From positions 120,984-184,983 of the forward strand of contig NZ_JBDKWZ010000014.1 in the NCBI RefSeq assembly GCF_039710355.1: a stretch of 64,000 bases of DNA, written 5' to 3'. The notes under the pieces were generated by a model, which was not told the origin of the DNA, ran no database searches, and saw nothing but the letters and a program-made list of their open reading frames with translations. The DNA is from Rapidithrix thailandica. Lineage in GTDB: Bacteria; Bacteroidota; Bacteroidia; Cytophagales; Flammeovirgaceae. Of the stretch, positions 45,995-55,987 are shown piece after piece (position 1 is the stretch's first letter; each line of letters opens with the position of its first letter). The position numbers were made by a program, and so were the translations under genes.

Positions 45995-46729
45995 ATGAAA
46001 AGAAATAATAATTTAGCTCAATTGCTTACAATGAAATCATTTGGAAAAGGGGTCCAAGTATTTTTACTGCTGGGTATTTTGAATTGTACGGCTTTGATAG
46101 CCCAGGATGCCCGCAAGGACTTGGCGCAACTGCAAGCGACTTTTGCCGATTTGGACAAAGTGCTGATCGATTTGGAAGTATCTGTTTATCCGGAGGGGAA
46201 GAGCCAGCCGGAAGCCGTACAGCGTTTCAAGATGCACAAAGACGGAAAGAACTTTTATTACGACATGGGCAAAATGGAATTGCTGGTCAATACCCAATAT
46301 AAAATTACAGTGACCCATGAGCGCAAAGTAATTTTCTGTCAGAAACAACAAGGGGAAGCACTTCAGTCTCCGGGACAAGAGCAACTGCTACAAACGATGT
46401 TGGACAGTGCTTTGGCACAGTACGAACACATCGAATATAAGGGAAAGAGCCCGGAGGGTTGGAAGCACTACCGTCTGGAGCAACCCGGGGGGCAGATCAG
46501 TCAAACGGACTTGTACCTTTCGGCCGATGCTAGAAAAGTGCACCGGGTACGGTATCGCTACAATGCCTTGTACACCGGTGAGAGCCAGGAAGTGGAGATC
46601 GAATACAAGCGCTTTGAGACCCGGCCACAGTTTGCGGGCAATTTGTTTTCCGAAACGCGCTTTGTCCGCCAGACAAAAGAAGGTCTGGAACCGGCAAGGC
46701 AATACGCTCAATACCGTGTGGTCCATTGA
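45995..46729 (+). CDS. LolA-like periplasmic protein of the RHS operon
   Basis: The 244-aa protein could start at 45995 or at ATG 46031; the signal peptide (FLLLGILNCTALIAQ) supports export either way. The mature part is a single alpha/beta domain with a curved-sheet pattern (NFYYDMGKMELLVNTQYKITV, WKHYRLEQPGGQISQTDLYLS, YKRFETRPQFAGNLFSETRFV), reminiscent of LolA/LolB-type lipoprotein carriers. That resemblance is by pattern only. Its position directly before the RHS toxin suggests a chaperone or carrier function for operon products; this is inference. Confidence 0.6.
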   Translation: MKRNNNLAQLLTMKSFGKGVQVFLLLGILNCTALIAQDARKDLAQLQATFADLDKVLIDLEVSVYPEGKSQPEAVQRFKMHKDGKNFYYDMGKMELLVNTQYKITVTHERKVIFCQKQQGEALQSPGQEQLLQTMLDSALAQYEHIEYKGKSPEGWKHYRLEQPGGQISQTDLYLSADARKVHRVRYRYNALYTGESQEVEIEYKRFETRPQFAGNLFSETRFVRQTKEGLEPARQYAQYRVVH

Positions 46730-46837
46730 AAAGTGAAAACCAGGCTTTTTTACTTTTTGTGTGAAAAAATTACTGGCAAGGAGTGTCATCCTTGAAAATT
46801 AAAAAATTATCCCAATAACCGCTTAAATCACCCGATC

Positions 46838-49800
46838 GTGATGCGTCATTTTACTACATTTTTATTTAGTACACTCCTCTTTGTATTTACCTTGCCGGGG
46901 TTGGTAGTAGGCCAACAGACCGTTCCTCCGGCTGCCTTACAGGTTCAGCGGGACGGCTTTGGCCCGGAAAGCGACCATCAACAAGCCCGGCTTTTGTCTG
47001 CCTTGAATGAGGGGGATGCCTGGTTGGTCTATGAGACTTGTACCACAGACCAATACCGTGTGGCATTTCAGTTGGAATACACTCCCCGCTCGGCTTCAGA
47101 TTGGCAAGCGCTGAGTGTAGAGCTTGCGCTGGAGAAGCCCGCTGTGGACGGCTTGGGCACTACCGAGGTTTTTTCTCAGGTCTTGACAGTGAGTCAAAGC
47201 CCGCAAGTGTATGTCACTACGGTGTTTTACGACCAGGAGATCCGTTGCAGTGAAAATTACCGGGTGCGATTCAAAACTACGACTGCGGAAGGAACGGTTA
47301 ATCCGGATGATTTCAGTCTGAAAGTGTTGCGTTTTCCTTCCGGACAGCTGAGCGATACCCCTCCGGGCTTTGACGCGGCTACAGCCAATATCGATTTGTT
47401 GTATACCGATGGGGAGCTGCGTTTGAGCTGGCCGGAGATGCCCGGGGCCCTGGAATATGACCTTGAGTGGTTGTATTTGGAAACCCTGTACGATGAGCAG
47501 GGGAATGAAAAGCCTCATACTGCCGAACAGGGTGATTTTGAAGCGGCTACCCGGGTGACGGTGGGCCGGATGGACTATCGCTTTCGCCCGGTGTATCCCA
47601 AAGGCCGCTTGTATTTCCGGGTGCGGGGGGCTACCTACTATTCTCAAAACCGTCACCATCGCATCACCGGAAACTGGCTGTACCATTGTGAGGAACCTTT
47701 GGACTCACTACCCGAATGGGCCTTTTTAGCGATTGACAATCCTCAACCGGATCTGAACTGGCAAGGGGTGAGCACTTATGCGGAAGCGGGTAAGAGCAAA
47801 CAGGTAGTCAGCTATTATGACGGCAGCTTGCGCAGCCGGCAGACGGTGACCAACCTGAACTCGATCGGGCAGACCTTGGTGGCGGAGAGTATGTACGATT
47901 TTGAAGGCCGGGCCTCGGTGAACATCTTGCCGGTACCGGCCGGGGACAACTCCCTGAATTTCCGTCCGGACTTCAACGGCTTTGCCAGTACGGGCATCGA
48001 CCCGGAAGTAGCCGCCGTGGTGGGTACCGATCCCGTCCACCCTTACCATTACGACAACGATATCGAATACAACAGCCCGTTGGATCCTGCCAAGGGGGCC
48101 AGCCGGTACTATTCACCCAACAATCCCGGCACTTCGAAATTCCGCGATTACATTCCCGATGCGGAAGGTTTTCCCTATACCCAGGCCGTCTACACCTTGG
48201 ACAATACCGGCCGGGTACGGGCCCAGTCGGGGGTAGGAGAGGTGTTTAAAACGGATCACGATGTGAATCGCACGACCCGTTATTTCTACGGAGGGGCTGC
48301 GGCTGCGGAGCTGTACCGCTTGTTCGGTGGCAATGTGGGGCATGCTTCCCATTACCGGAAAAACATGGTGGTGGATCCCAACGGGCAGAGCAGCATTAGC
48401 TATACCGATCAGGAAGGAAGGACGATAGCTACGGCATTGGCCGGGGATCCCCCGGCAGGCATGGACGGCTTGGAGAGTTACGAGGAAGCCAAAGCTCAAA
48501 ACGAAGCAATGACCGTCAGCCTGATGGCCAACAACCGGAAGGGAGGGCAGGGCTCAGTGTTGTATCATAAAATCCTGAACGTGGCTCCGACTACCTATCA
48601 TTTTGAGTATGACATGTCGGCAGAGGCGGCCTCTTTTGAGGTGAAAGCCGGGGAGGAACCGGTATGTCAGGACTGTATCTACGATTTGAAGATCCGGATC
48701 ACCAACGTTCGAGGAGTTCCGGTGGATTTGTATCCTGGGGCGAGCAGTTGCGGAGGGAGTATTCCTGCACAGCAGGAGATTGTGATTGAAGACCTGTTGG
48801 CCACCTGTGAGAGTCCCTTGGGGAGTCAGACCTTGCAGTTTGCCGCTTGCCTGGGGGATGCCGGGGAATACACCCTGACCAAAGAGTTGGTGTTGCGGGA
48901 TACCCGCTACGAGGAACTTCGCACCCGGATGGAAGAGAAATACGTTGTAGAAATCAATGAGTTGAAAAACGAAATTGATCAGGCTACCAATGAGGCTACA
49001 CAATATTGTGCACCGGACAGTCTCACGGAAGAAGAGGAGGAGGCATATCTTGAAGAGGCGCTGGGCGATTTTGTTCAACAGGAATGTGGAAATGTACTGG
49101 CTAGAATACAGGCCAAATACACTGATGCCAACGGACAAGTAGATGAAACTGCCGTTCAACAAGACCCTTCATATTGTGAATACCTGTATTGCAATTTGAT
49201 GGAGGAAAGCAAAACCTGGGAAGGTAAGCTGTACACAGTGACGACCTTGACAGCGGCCCAAAACAAAGGCTATTTGCCTTGGACCAACGATCCTTTCTTT
49301 CAGCAAGGAGGAGCAGGGTATGCCTGGAAAGGAGAGATGGAGCAGAGCCTCAATCAGATTGAAATTAAAGTCTCGGAAACCCTTACCCTCTCGGGAACGT
49401 TGGCGGGGATCACAGATCCGGCAGGAGCGACTCAGGCAGGCAAAGCCTTTTTTGTCAATCAAAACTATGAGCATGACCCTGCTGGAGGGAAACATATCCT
49501 GTACCTGGAAACGGCTGTCAGTGATTATGACAAACAGAGCCTGGATATGTACCGCAACCTGTACTTAATGTATAGACGGAAATTAATAAGCAAACTCATT
49601 GATCAGGGCGACTTGCAATACCAGGGAGTGGTACTGAATTGTGAAGGTCTCAAAAATCAGTTCCGGGCGGACCTGGCGATGTTTGAGTTAAAACCGGATC
49701 AGACGGACGCTTGGCTGGATGAACAGCTGAGTGAGCAACAAGGAGGAACCACAGAAGAGCAGGATCAAAAAGACGACGAAAGCCGGGCTCAAGCATACAC

Positions 49801-52800
49801 CTTACACTTTATGGAAGAATGTGAGGCGGTAACCGAGGCGAACCGTGCAGAGGTAGAAGCGGAATTGATTCTCTACTTTCAAAAGAAACGGGAAGCCGGA
49901 GGAGCAGGAGCCGTGCTTCCGGGAATTATCCGGCAGGAAGACCTCAACTCCGGAGAGCTGGACGCTTTAAAAGCCTTGCTGGGCGAGTGTGGGGTGCTGG
50001 AGGATATTGCCATTGAAAATGCAATGGAGGGAGGCTGTGTATTAGCCCCGCTCACAGAACCGGACGCAACACTGAAAGCAAAGTACATTGCAATTCAGCA
50101 ACAGGATATGACCGCCCGCAAAGCGTCTGTTGAAGCAGATGGGCAACCTGAGTTAGTGAATTCATCTACCCAAACAACGGAGTTTTCCTCGGAGGCATTA
50201 CTAGAGACTTCTACTGCCAATGAGTTGGGTGATTGGTTTGGGTTTGAACGAAGGGCTTTGATCAACCTGTACACTGAAATGAATGGAGACCTTTGGAATT
50301 GGGATAAGGTACCGGAGAGTAAGCGATGGAAAAATGCGGACGGAACGTTTAAAACAAGACTTGACGATTCATGGTACGGTGTTACCCTTAGTGAAGGAGG
50401 GGATGTGATTACGATAAATTTGAGGTGGATGGGAGTAACCGGACCACTTTCTGCAAGGATAAGGCGTCTAAAGAATTTAAAAAAATTATACTTGTCTCAT
50501 AATCATATCACAAGTATTCCTGATGAGATTCAAGGGTTAACTTCGTTACAGGTATTAGAGTTGAATGAGAACAAACTCACCAGTCTTCCTGAAGTAGTAG
50601 GAAACCTATCGAGTTTACATGAATTACAATTATATGGTAACGGTCTCACAAGTCTTCCTGAGAACATCGTAAACCTATCTAATAATTTAAGAATATTAAA
50701 CTTGGGAAAAAACTCGTTCACAAGCTTTCCTGAAGAAATAATAAGCCTAACAGGTTTACAATACTTAAACCTGAGCGGAAATCAGCTTACCAGTATACCT
50801 GGTGAGATTATAAACCTAACTCGTTTGGGTAGGTTATTCTTGGCGAATAATCAACTCACCAGTCTTCCTGGGGAATTCATAAACTTAACTACATTATATG
50901 AATTATCCTTGGCTGATAATCCCTTATCAGTTTTTCCAACAGAAATACTTAGTTTGGTTAATTTAAAACTATTAAACTTGACAAATACCCAACTCACCGG
51001 TCTTCCTGAGGAAATAGCAAGCCTAACTAAGTTACAGTCTTTACACTTGTCTGATAATCCCTTATCAGTTTTTCCTAAGGGGCTACTTAGCTTGCTTGAT
51101 TTAGTGGGATTACATTTGTCAAATACCCAACTCACCAGCCTTCCTGAGGAGTTTATAAACTTAATTAAGTTACGTGTATTAAACTTGTCTGATAATTCCT
51201 TATCGGTTTTTCCAACAGAGCTACTCAGCTTGCTTAATTTAGAAAGATTAAACTTATCAAATACCCAACTTACCAGTCTTCCTGAGGAAATAGGCATCCT
51301 AACTAAGTTACGCGAGTTATATTTGTATGTTAACCAACTCACCAGCCTTCCTGAGGAAATAGGAAACTTAATTGAGTTACGATATTTATACTTAAATGAA
51401 AACCAACTCACAAGTATTCCCGAGGAAATAGGGAACTTAATTGAGTTGCAATATTTATTACTGGATAAGAACCAACTCACAAGCCTTCCTGTATTAGAAA
51501 ACCTTACAAAGTTATCACACTTCTACCTTAGAAGTAACCATCTGACATTTGAAGACCTGTATAATTCAAAAGTTAATTTTTCGAGTATTGGATATTTATA
51601 TTATAATAATCAAGGGGAAATCCAATTGCCCAAAGAGCAATCGGAGTATTTGATTGGGGAAGGGAGATCTTTGATATTAACGATTGATGCGGATCAAGCA
51701 GTTCCCAATATCCATTACCAATGGTTCAAACTAAATTCGAATGGAGTACCGGTAGCCCTGTTCCCTACCCCTAAAAAGGAGGATGCCAATTGTTATATTC
51801 CCGGTTTTTCGCCCGAAGATGTTGGGTTGTATCTGTGTAAGATTACCAATTCGGATTTACCTCAATTAACGCTTCAAACCTCATTAGTGGAAGTCTCACA
51901 AGGTATTTGTACGGATTATACATTTAATGAAGATGCGTTTGGGTTGAAACTACTGACGGATAAGACGCTGGCGCAGTTGGAAGAGGAGCAATTAGTAGCT
52001 TGTCAAAACGAGGTGATTGCACAAGGGGAAATTACCAAAGTAGAAGTGGTCAACCGCTACCTGGAAGAAAAGCTCTCGTTGATCGCCCGGGATTTTGCCC
52101 CGCAGTGCCTGGCCAACTTACAAGAGAGCTTTCAATATACCTATACGCCCAGCGAATACCACTACACCCTGTACTACTACGACCAATCGGGGAGCTTGAC
52201 CCAGACGGTGCCTCCGGAAGGGGTGGAAGTGTTGTCTGCTGCGGAAGTGAACCAACTGGTGAGTGCCAGCGAACAGGGCCAAACTTTGCCGGAGATCTAT
52301 CCGGCCCACCGGCTGAAGACGCGCTACCAGTACAACTCCTTGGGCCAACTGGTCTGGCAAAATACCCCGGACGGGGGCAGCAGCCGTTTCTGGTACGATG
52401 ACAAGGGGCAACTGCGCTTCTCGCAGAACGCCAAGCAAAAAGCGAACAACCATTACTCTTATACCCGTTACGATGCCCACGGTCGTATCCTGGAGGTGGG
52501 GCAACTGGAAGAGGCCACGGCCGGAATTTTTGACCCGGCTGTCGTAGCCGCTTTGAACGAGACGGACGAAAACGGGACTTCTCTGTATCCTCTGGCTGGC
52601 TCTGTGGACTATGCCCTGACGGAAATGACCCGTACGCATTACGACAAGGCCCGGGAACAGGCGGCTGGGGAGACGCCTTATAACTTTACCCAACAGAACC
52701 TGCGCAACCGGGTGGCCTGGGTAGAGACCCTGGAAGACGGGCAGACCCGCAGCTCTTTGACCTTGTACGACTACGATGAGCACGGCAATGTGCGCGCCTT

Positions 52801-55309
52801 GTTACAGGATCTGCAAGACCTGGGGGCCAAGCGCACGGATTATGTATACGACCTGGTGAGCGGCAACGTGAACTATGTCTTCTACCAATACGGGGAAGCC
52901 GAGCAGTTTGCCCACCGCTACCGCTACGATGACGACAACCGGATCATCTCGGTGGAGACCTCTACCGACCGCTTTGTCTGGCAGAAAGAGGCGGGGTACG
53001 AATACTATGCCCACGGTCCTCTGGCCCGGGTGAGCCTGGGCGAATACAGCGTGCAGGGACTGGACTACTACTATACCCTGCAGGGCTGGATCAAAGGGGT
53101 AAACCGGGTGGGCGACCCGGCCGGAGATCCCGGTCAGGACGGAGCGGCCCAGAGCCCTTTTGCCCCGGATGAGTTTGCCTACAGCCTGGGTTATTTTGAA
53201 GGGGATTACAAGCCCATCGGGTTGGACCTGAGCCAGGGGGCGGACGGCAGCCAGCTTTGGAGCCGTTACAAAACCATGTACCAGACCCAACGGGGCTTGT
53301 ACAACGGGAATATTTCCTGGATGGTGACCGATCTGCCGGAAATCGGTAGGCAGCAACAGGATGCGGGCAAAGGCTTGCAGGCCATGCTCTACCGCTACGA
53401 TCAGTTGAACCGGATCAGGAAGGCGCGGAGCCTGAGCGAGTATGCCGCGAATAGCGCTTGGGAAAGCCGGACGCATACCCAGCTGGGAGCTTACGATGCG
53501 GACTACCGCTACGATGCCAACGGGAACCTCTTGCAGCTGATGCGCCGGGAGACCCCGGGAACAAATGTGAAGACCACGGAGTACAACTACCAGTACCAGC
53601 GGGACGGCAACGGTCACTTGCTGAGCAACCGTCTGTTGGGGATCGGCTTTGCCACTTCGGACGAGACGGAGTGGCAGGAGAGCTGGGTGCAGGGCAACAG
53701 CCCCTTGCAAAACCAGCAGTACAACTACCAATACATCACCTTACAGCAACAGGCCAAGGTGGCCAGCGGGGAGAGCTTCCAATACAAAGCCGGTCGGTCC
53801 TTGGAGCTCCTGCCCGACTTTGAAATAGAAGCCGGAGGGGACTTTACCGCCGAGATCGGGGCATTGACCCAAGGGCAGCAGAGCGGTAACTGGGCTTATG
53901 AATACGATGAGATCGGCAATTTGATAAAAGACGCCAACGAAGGCATTGACCGGATCGAATGGACGGTGTACGGCAAAGTGGCCAAGGTGGTGAAGGGGGA
54001 AGACTTTACCGAATACCGCTACGATGCCTCGGGCAACCGGGTGTACAAGGGGGTGAAAGTAGGCACTACCACCAAGATGACCCACTATGTACGGGATGCC
54101 TCGGGCAATGTAATGGCGATTTATAAAGACCAACAGGTAAGCGAGCAACCCGTCTATGGCAGCAGCCGGGTAGGGCTGTTCAGACGCTCCATCCAACCGG
54201 AAGGACAAGCAGAAGAGAGCCAACCCCAGGCCGGAGAGCTGGCCCTGGGCCATCGCCAGTACGAACTGAGCAACCATCTCGGCAACGTACTCGCTACGAT
54301 CACCGACCGGGTGAAATACAAGGACAACCGCCGGGCCTCCGAAGTGTTAAGTGCTTCCGATTATTTTCCTTTTGGAAAACAAATGGCCGGGCGGAACTAC
54401 TCGGATGAAAGCTACCGTTACGGTTTTAACGGCAAGGAAAACGACAAGGACTTCGGCAACCAGCACCTGATCCAGGATTACGGCTTCCGCTTGTACAACC
54501 CGGAGATTGGGAAGTTTTTGTCCGTGGATCCGTTGACTAAGAGTTATCCTGAGTTGACTCCATATCAATTTGCATCGAATACACCAATTTACGCTATAGA
54601 TTTAGATGGATTGGAAGCTTGGGTTAATACTAAATCTAATAATGATGGTTCTACTACCTTGACACTGATAATTGATTTAGATGTTAAAAACTCAACTACT
54701 AATTTTTCAAACAAAACAATCATGCAGGCTGCAAAAGGGGTAAAGAAGTTGTTAGAACAAAGGCTGAAGGCATTTGATTTATCAGAAAATACGTACTATG
54801 AAACAATAGTAAATCTTAAATTAAACAACGAAGCGAGTTTTGATAATAACATTAAAAATGAATCAAACGATTTCTATTTAGACTATGTATCCATTGTAGA
54901 TAAGGGAGGTAAAAAAAGTAAGTGGTCTGCTGGTTGGACTGGAGGAAATGGAGAAAATTCCGATTATTGGATTGGAAATACTGATTTTAATAGGTTTCAG
55001 GTGCGTATAGATGAAGGGGATAAATTTGAAGAGTTATATAGAACTGGTTCGCATGAGGTAGGTCATGGGTTAGGACTCAGACATGAAGACTCTGAAGAAT
55101 TTAGTTTAGATGGAGAAAACCTTTTGAGACAGAGTGTTCAGACTTCTGGTACAAATATAAATATTCAACAAATTAAGAAGGTATTTAAGATAGTGGCTGG
55201 TGAAAAACCAAGTAATGCAGGAAGGTTTAATAAAACAACTAAAAGGCGTAAAGAATTTATAGAAGAAAAAAGTAAGTTAGTACCGAAACCTAAAGACAAA
55301 CAAAACTGA
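46838..55309 (+). CDS. RHS polymorphic toxin with inserted LRR-Ig block and metzincin-like tip
   Basis: The 2823-aa protein is exported by a signal peptide (about 1-25). Fibronectin-like regions (about 170-290) and a DUF6443-like RHS N-terminal shell (about 310-560) come first. An AT-rich insert follows (about 1125-1690): a WYGV-type LRR cap, some 16 LRRs of the LTSLPEEI type (about 1211-1588) and an Ig-like domain (about 1591-1690). YD/RHS repeats run about 1740-2500, and the RHS-associated core (DYFPFGKQMAGRNY to KFLSVDPL) ends near 2568. Then comes an AT-rich tip of about 250 residues with HEVGHGLGLRH (His2739, Glu2740, His2743, His2749), the HExxHxxGxxH zinc motif of metzincin peptidases. 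No DPxG self-cleavage motif was seen. The stop overlaps the next start (TGATG), coupling toxin to immunity. Confidence 0.93.
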   Translation: MMRHFTTFLFSTLLFVFTLPGLVVGQQTVPPAALQVQRDGFGPESDHQQARLLSALNEGDAWLVYETCTTDQYRVAFQLEYTPRSASDWQALSVELALEKPAVDGLGTTEVFSQVLTVSQSPQVYVTTVFYDQEIRCSENYRVRFKTTTAEGTVNPDDFSLKVLRFPSGQLSDTPPGFDAATANIDLLYTDGELRLSWPEMPGALEYDLEWLYLETLYDEQGNEKPHTAEQGDFEAATRVTVGRMDYRFRPVYPKGRLYFRVRGATYYSQNRHHRITGNWLYHCEEPLDSLPEWAFLAIDNPQPDLNWQGVSTYAEAGKSKQVVSYYDGSLRSRQTVTNLNSIGQTLVAESMYDFEGRASVNILPVPAGDNSLNFRPDFNGFASTGIDPEVAAVVGTDPVHPYHYDNDIEYNSPLDPAKGASRYYSPNNPGTSKFRDYIPDAEGFPYTQAVYTLDNTGRVRAQSGVGEVFKTDHDVNRTTRYFYGGAAAAELYRLFGGNVGHASHYRKNMVVDPNGQSSISYTDQEGRTIATALAGDPPAGMDGLESYEEAKAQNEAMTVSLMANNRKGGQGSVLYHKILNVAPTTYHFEYDMSAEAASFEVKAGEEPVCQDCIYDLKIRITNVRGVPVDLYPGASSCGGSIPAQQEIVIEDLLATCESPLGSQTLQFAACLGDAGEYTLTKELVLRDTRYEELRTRMEEKYVVEINELKNEIDQATNEATQYCAPDSLTEEEEEAYLEEALGDFVQQECGNVLARIQAKYTDANGQVDETAVQQDPSYCEYLYCNLMEESKTWEGKLYTVTTLTAAQNKGYLPWTNDPFFQQGGAGYAWKGEMEQSLNQIEIKVSETLTLSGTLAGITDPAGATQAGKAFFVNQNYEHDPAGGKHILYLETAVSDYDKQSLDMYRNLYLMYRRKLISKLIDQGDLQYQGVVLNCEGLKNQFRADLAMFELKPDQTDAWLDEQLSEQQGGTTEEQDQKDDESRAQAYTLHFMEECEAVTEANRAEVEAELILYFQKKREAGGAGAVLPGIIRQEDLNSGELDALKALLGECGVLEDIAIENAMEGGCVLAPLTEPDATLKAKYIAIQQQDMTARKASVEADGQPELVNSSTQTTEFSSEALLETSTANELGDWFGFERRALINLYTEMNGDLWNWDKVPESKRWKNADGTFKTRLDDSWYGVTLSEGGDVITINLRWMGVTGPLSARIRRLKNLKKLYLSHNHITSIPDEIQGLTSLQVLELNENKLTSLPEVVGNLSSLHELQLYGNGLTSLPENIVNLSNNLRILNLGKNSFTSFPEEIISLTGLQYLNLSGNQLTSIPGEIINLTRLGRLFLANNQLTSLPGEFINLTTLYELSLADNPLSVFPTEILSLVNLKLLNLTNTQLTGLPEEIASLTKLQSLHLSDNPLSVFPKGLLSLLDLVGLHLSNTQLTSLPEEFINLIKLRVLNLSDNSLSVFPTELLSLLNLERLNLSNTQLTSLPEEIGILTKLRELYLYVNQLTSLPEEIGNLIELRYLYLNENQLTSIPEEIGNLIELQYLLLDKNQLTSLPVLENLTKLSHFYLRSNHLTFEDLYNSKVNFSSIGYLYYNNQGEIQLPKEQSEYLIGEGRSLILTIDADQAVPNIHYQWFKLNSNGVPVALFPTPKKEDANCYIPGFSPEDVGLYLCKITNSDLPQLTLQTSLVEVSQGICTDYTFNEDAFGLKLLTDKTLAQLEEEQLVACQNEVIAQGEITKVEVVNRYLEEKLSLIARDFAPQCLANLQESFQYTYTPSEYHYTLYYYDQSGSLTQTVPPEGVEVLSAAEVNQLVSASEQGQTLPEIYPAHRLKTRYQYNSLGQLVWQNTPDGGSSRFWYDDKGQLRFSQNAKQKANNHYSYTRYDAHGRILEVGQLEEATAGIFDPAVVAALNETDENGTSLYPLAGSVDYALTEMTRTHYDKAREQAAGETPYNFTQQNLRNRVAWVETLEDGQTRSSLTLYDYDEHGNVRALLQDLQDLGAKRTDYVYDLVSGNVNYVFYQYGEAEQFAHRYRYDDDNRIISVETSTDRFVWQKEAGYEYYAHGPLARVSLGEYSVQGLDYYYTLQGWIKGVNRVGDPAGDPGQDGAAQSPFAPDEFAYSLGYFEGDYKPIGLDLSQGADGSQLWSRYKTMYQTQRGLYNGNISWMVTDLPEIGRQQQDAGKGLQAMLYRYDQLNRIRKARSLSEYAANSAWESRTHTQLGAYDADYRYDANGNLLQLMRRETPGTNVKTTEYNYQYQRDGNGHLLSNRLLGIGFATSDETEWQESWVQGNSPLQNQQYNYQYITLQQQAKVASGESFQYKAGRSLELLPDFEIEAGGDFTAEIGALTQGQQSGNWAYEYDEIGNLIKDANEGIDRIEWTVYGKVAKVVKGEDFTEYRYDASGNRVYKGVKVGTTTKMTHYVRDASGNVMAIYKDQQVSEQPVYGSSRVGLFRRSIQPEGQAEESQPQAGELALGHRQYELSNHLGNVLATITDRVKYKDNRRASEVLSASDYFPFGKQMAGRNYSDESYRYGFNGKENDKDFGNQHLIQDYGFRLYNPEIGKFLSVDPLTKSYPELTPYQFASNTPIYAIDLDGLEAWVNTKSNNDGSTTLTLIIDLDVKNSTTNFSNKTIMQAAKGVKKLLEQRLKAFDLSENTYYETIVNLKLNNEASFDNNIKNESNDFYLDYVSIVDKGGKKSKWSAGWTGGNGENSDYWIGNTDFNRFQVRIDEGDKFEELYRTGSHEVGHGLGLRHEDSEEFSLDGENLLRQSVQTSGTNINIQQIKKVFKIVAGEKPSNAGRFNKTTKRRKEFIEEKSKLVPKPKDKQN
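50218..51905 (+). other. LRR plus Ig-like block inside the RHS gene
   Basis: Within the reading frame, GC-rich RHS shell DNA changes to AT-rich DNA coding a plant-type LRR cap (LINLYTEMNGDLW, WYGVTL), then 23-residue repeats with the LTSLPEEIxNL core, then an Ig-like domain (YQWFKLNSNGVP, DVGLYLCKIT). The frame returns to RHS sequence near CTDYTF. This is periodic coding sequence, about 69 bp per repeat, not a CRISPR or satellite. Confidence 0.85.
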
Positions 55310-55764
55310 TGTATAGATTATTCTTGTTTTTAATATGTCAAATCCTTGTTTCTTGTAATTTTAACAAAAATAAAGAGGAGCATTCATTTAGTGGAGAACT
55401 ATATAACGTTTGTATAAATTATCACGATGAAAGTGATCGCTTGCCTTTTAAAGAAAGTGTTAATCAACCATCAAAAGATTCATTACATTTATTTATAGAA
55501 AAAGGATTTGATAATGACTTGATAGCCATATATATTAATGGTAAGAAAGTCCATGAAGAAGTTTTGACAACAATAGATCAATCTGGGTTTGCAAAGTATT
55601 TTAACCTTGGATCTTTAAATAAAATAAATGACGTTGGAATAAGAGTTAACAAAGGGAAATTAGCATTTATGGAAATAGACAAAAGTAATTTTTTACTTAA
55701 TCTGAATTATCCCGAAAAGCTATTAATACTTTCTGTTTTAGAACACGTGCCGTTTTATGATTGA
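55309..55764 (+). CDS. Candidate immunity lipoprotein for the metzincin-like tip
   Basis: The 151-aa protein has a lipoprotein signal ending LVSC (Cys about 15), so it sits in a membrane facing the periplasm. The remainder is a small beta-rich domain with no recognised family. Its start overlaps the toxin stop by one base (TGATG), it is AT-rich like the tip, and a terminator follows. These are the usual marks of a cognate immunity protein. A periplasmic or surface location fits a toxin that acts on envelope proteins. Function is inferred from position only. Confidence 0.7.
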   Translation: MYRLFLFLICQILVSCNFNKNKEEHSFSGELYNVCINYHDESDRLPFKESVNQPSKDSLHLFIEKGFDNDLIAIYINGKKVHEEVLTTIDQSGFAKYFNLGSLNKINDVGIRVNKGKLAFMEIDKSNFLLNLNYPEKLLILSVLEHVPFYD

Positions 55765-55850
55765 TTAGTAGAGAGTTTAGTGTTATGTCAACTAAAAATT
55801 ATAAGGTTTATATATTTTTTGACCTAAATTGACAAAAAAGCAAATTAACC

Positions 55851-55877
55851 AAAGCCACCTCAAGGAAGTGGCTTTTT
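55851..55877 (+). terminator. Rho-independent terminator of the RHS operon
   Basis: The 8-bp stem AAAGCCAC/GTGGCTTT with a 9-base loop is followed by T-rich sequence, 86 bases after the immunity stop. It closes the expressed toxin/immunity unit and leaves the downstream RHS fragments without read-through. Confidence 0.8.
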
Positions 55878-55987
55878 CCTTTAAGAGGAATAAAAGCCTG
55901 TTTTGCCTTAAAGTTTTGCGCATATGCTTCGATGGAGCAATCAGAGTGTCCTTTCCGCTCCTCGGGCATTAAAATACCTATCCCAAG

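Noticed and set aside
50470..51600. Periodic ~69-bp repeats that could suggest a CRISPR or satellite
   Set aside because: The repeats are degenerate, have no spacer/repeat structure and translate in frame as leucine-rich repeats.
52802..53731. Long minus-strand ORF (309 aa) inside the RHS gene
   Set aside because: It is the antisense shadow of GC-rich YD-repeat codons; its Val/Leu/Gln-rich translation has no domain pattern. Similar antisense ORFs at 47096, 48554, 52118 and 53741 are rejected for the same reason.
54358..54600. Possible aspartyl self-cleavage site of the RHS core
   Set aside because: The DPxG pattern of self-cleaving enterobacterial RHS cores is not present; only SVDPLT is seen, so cleavage is not claimed.
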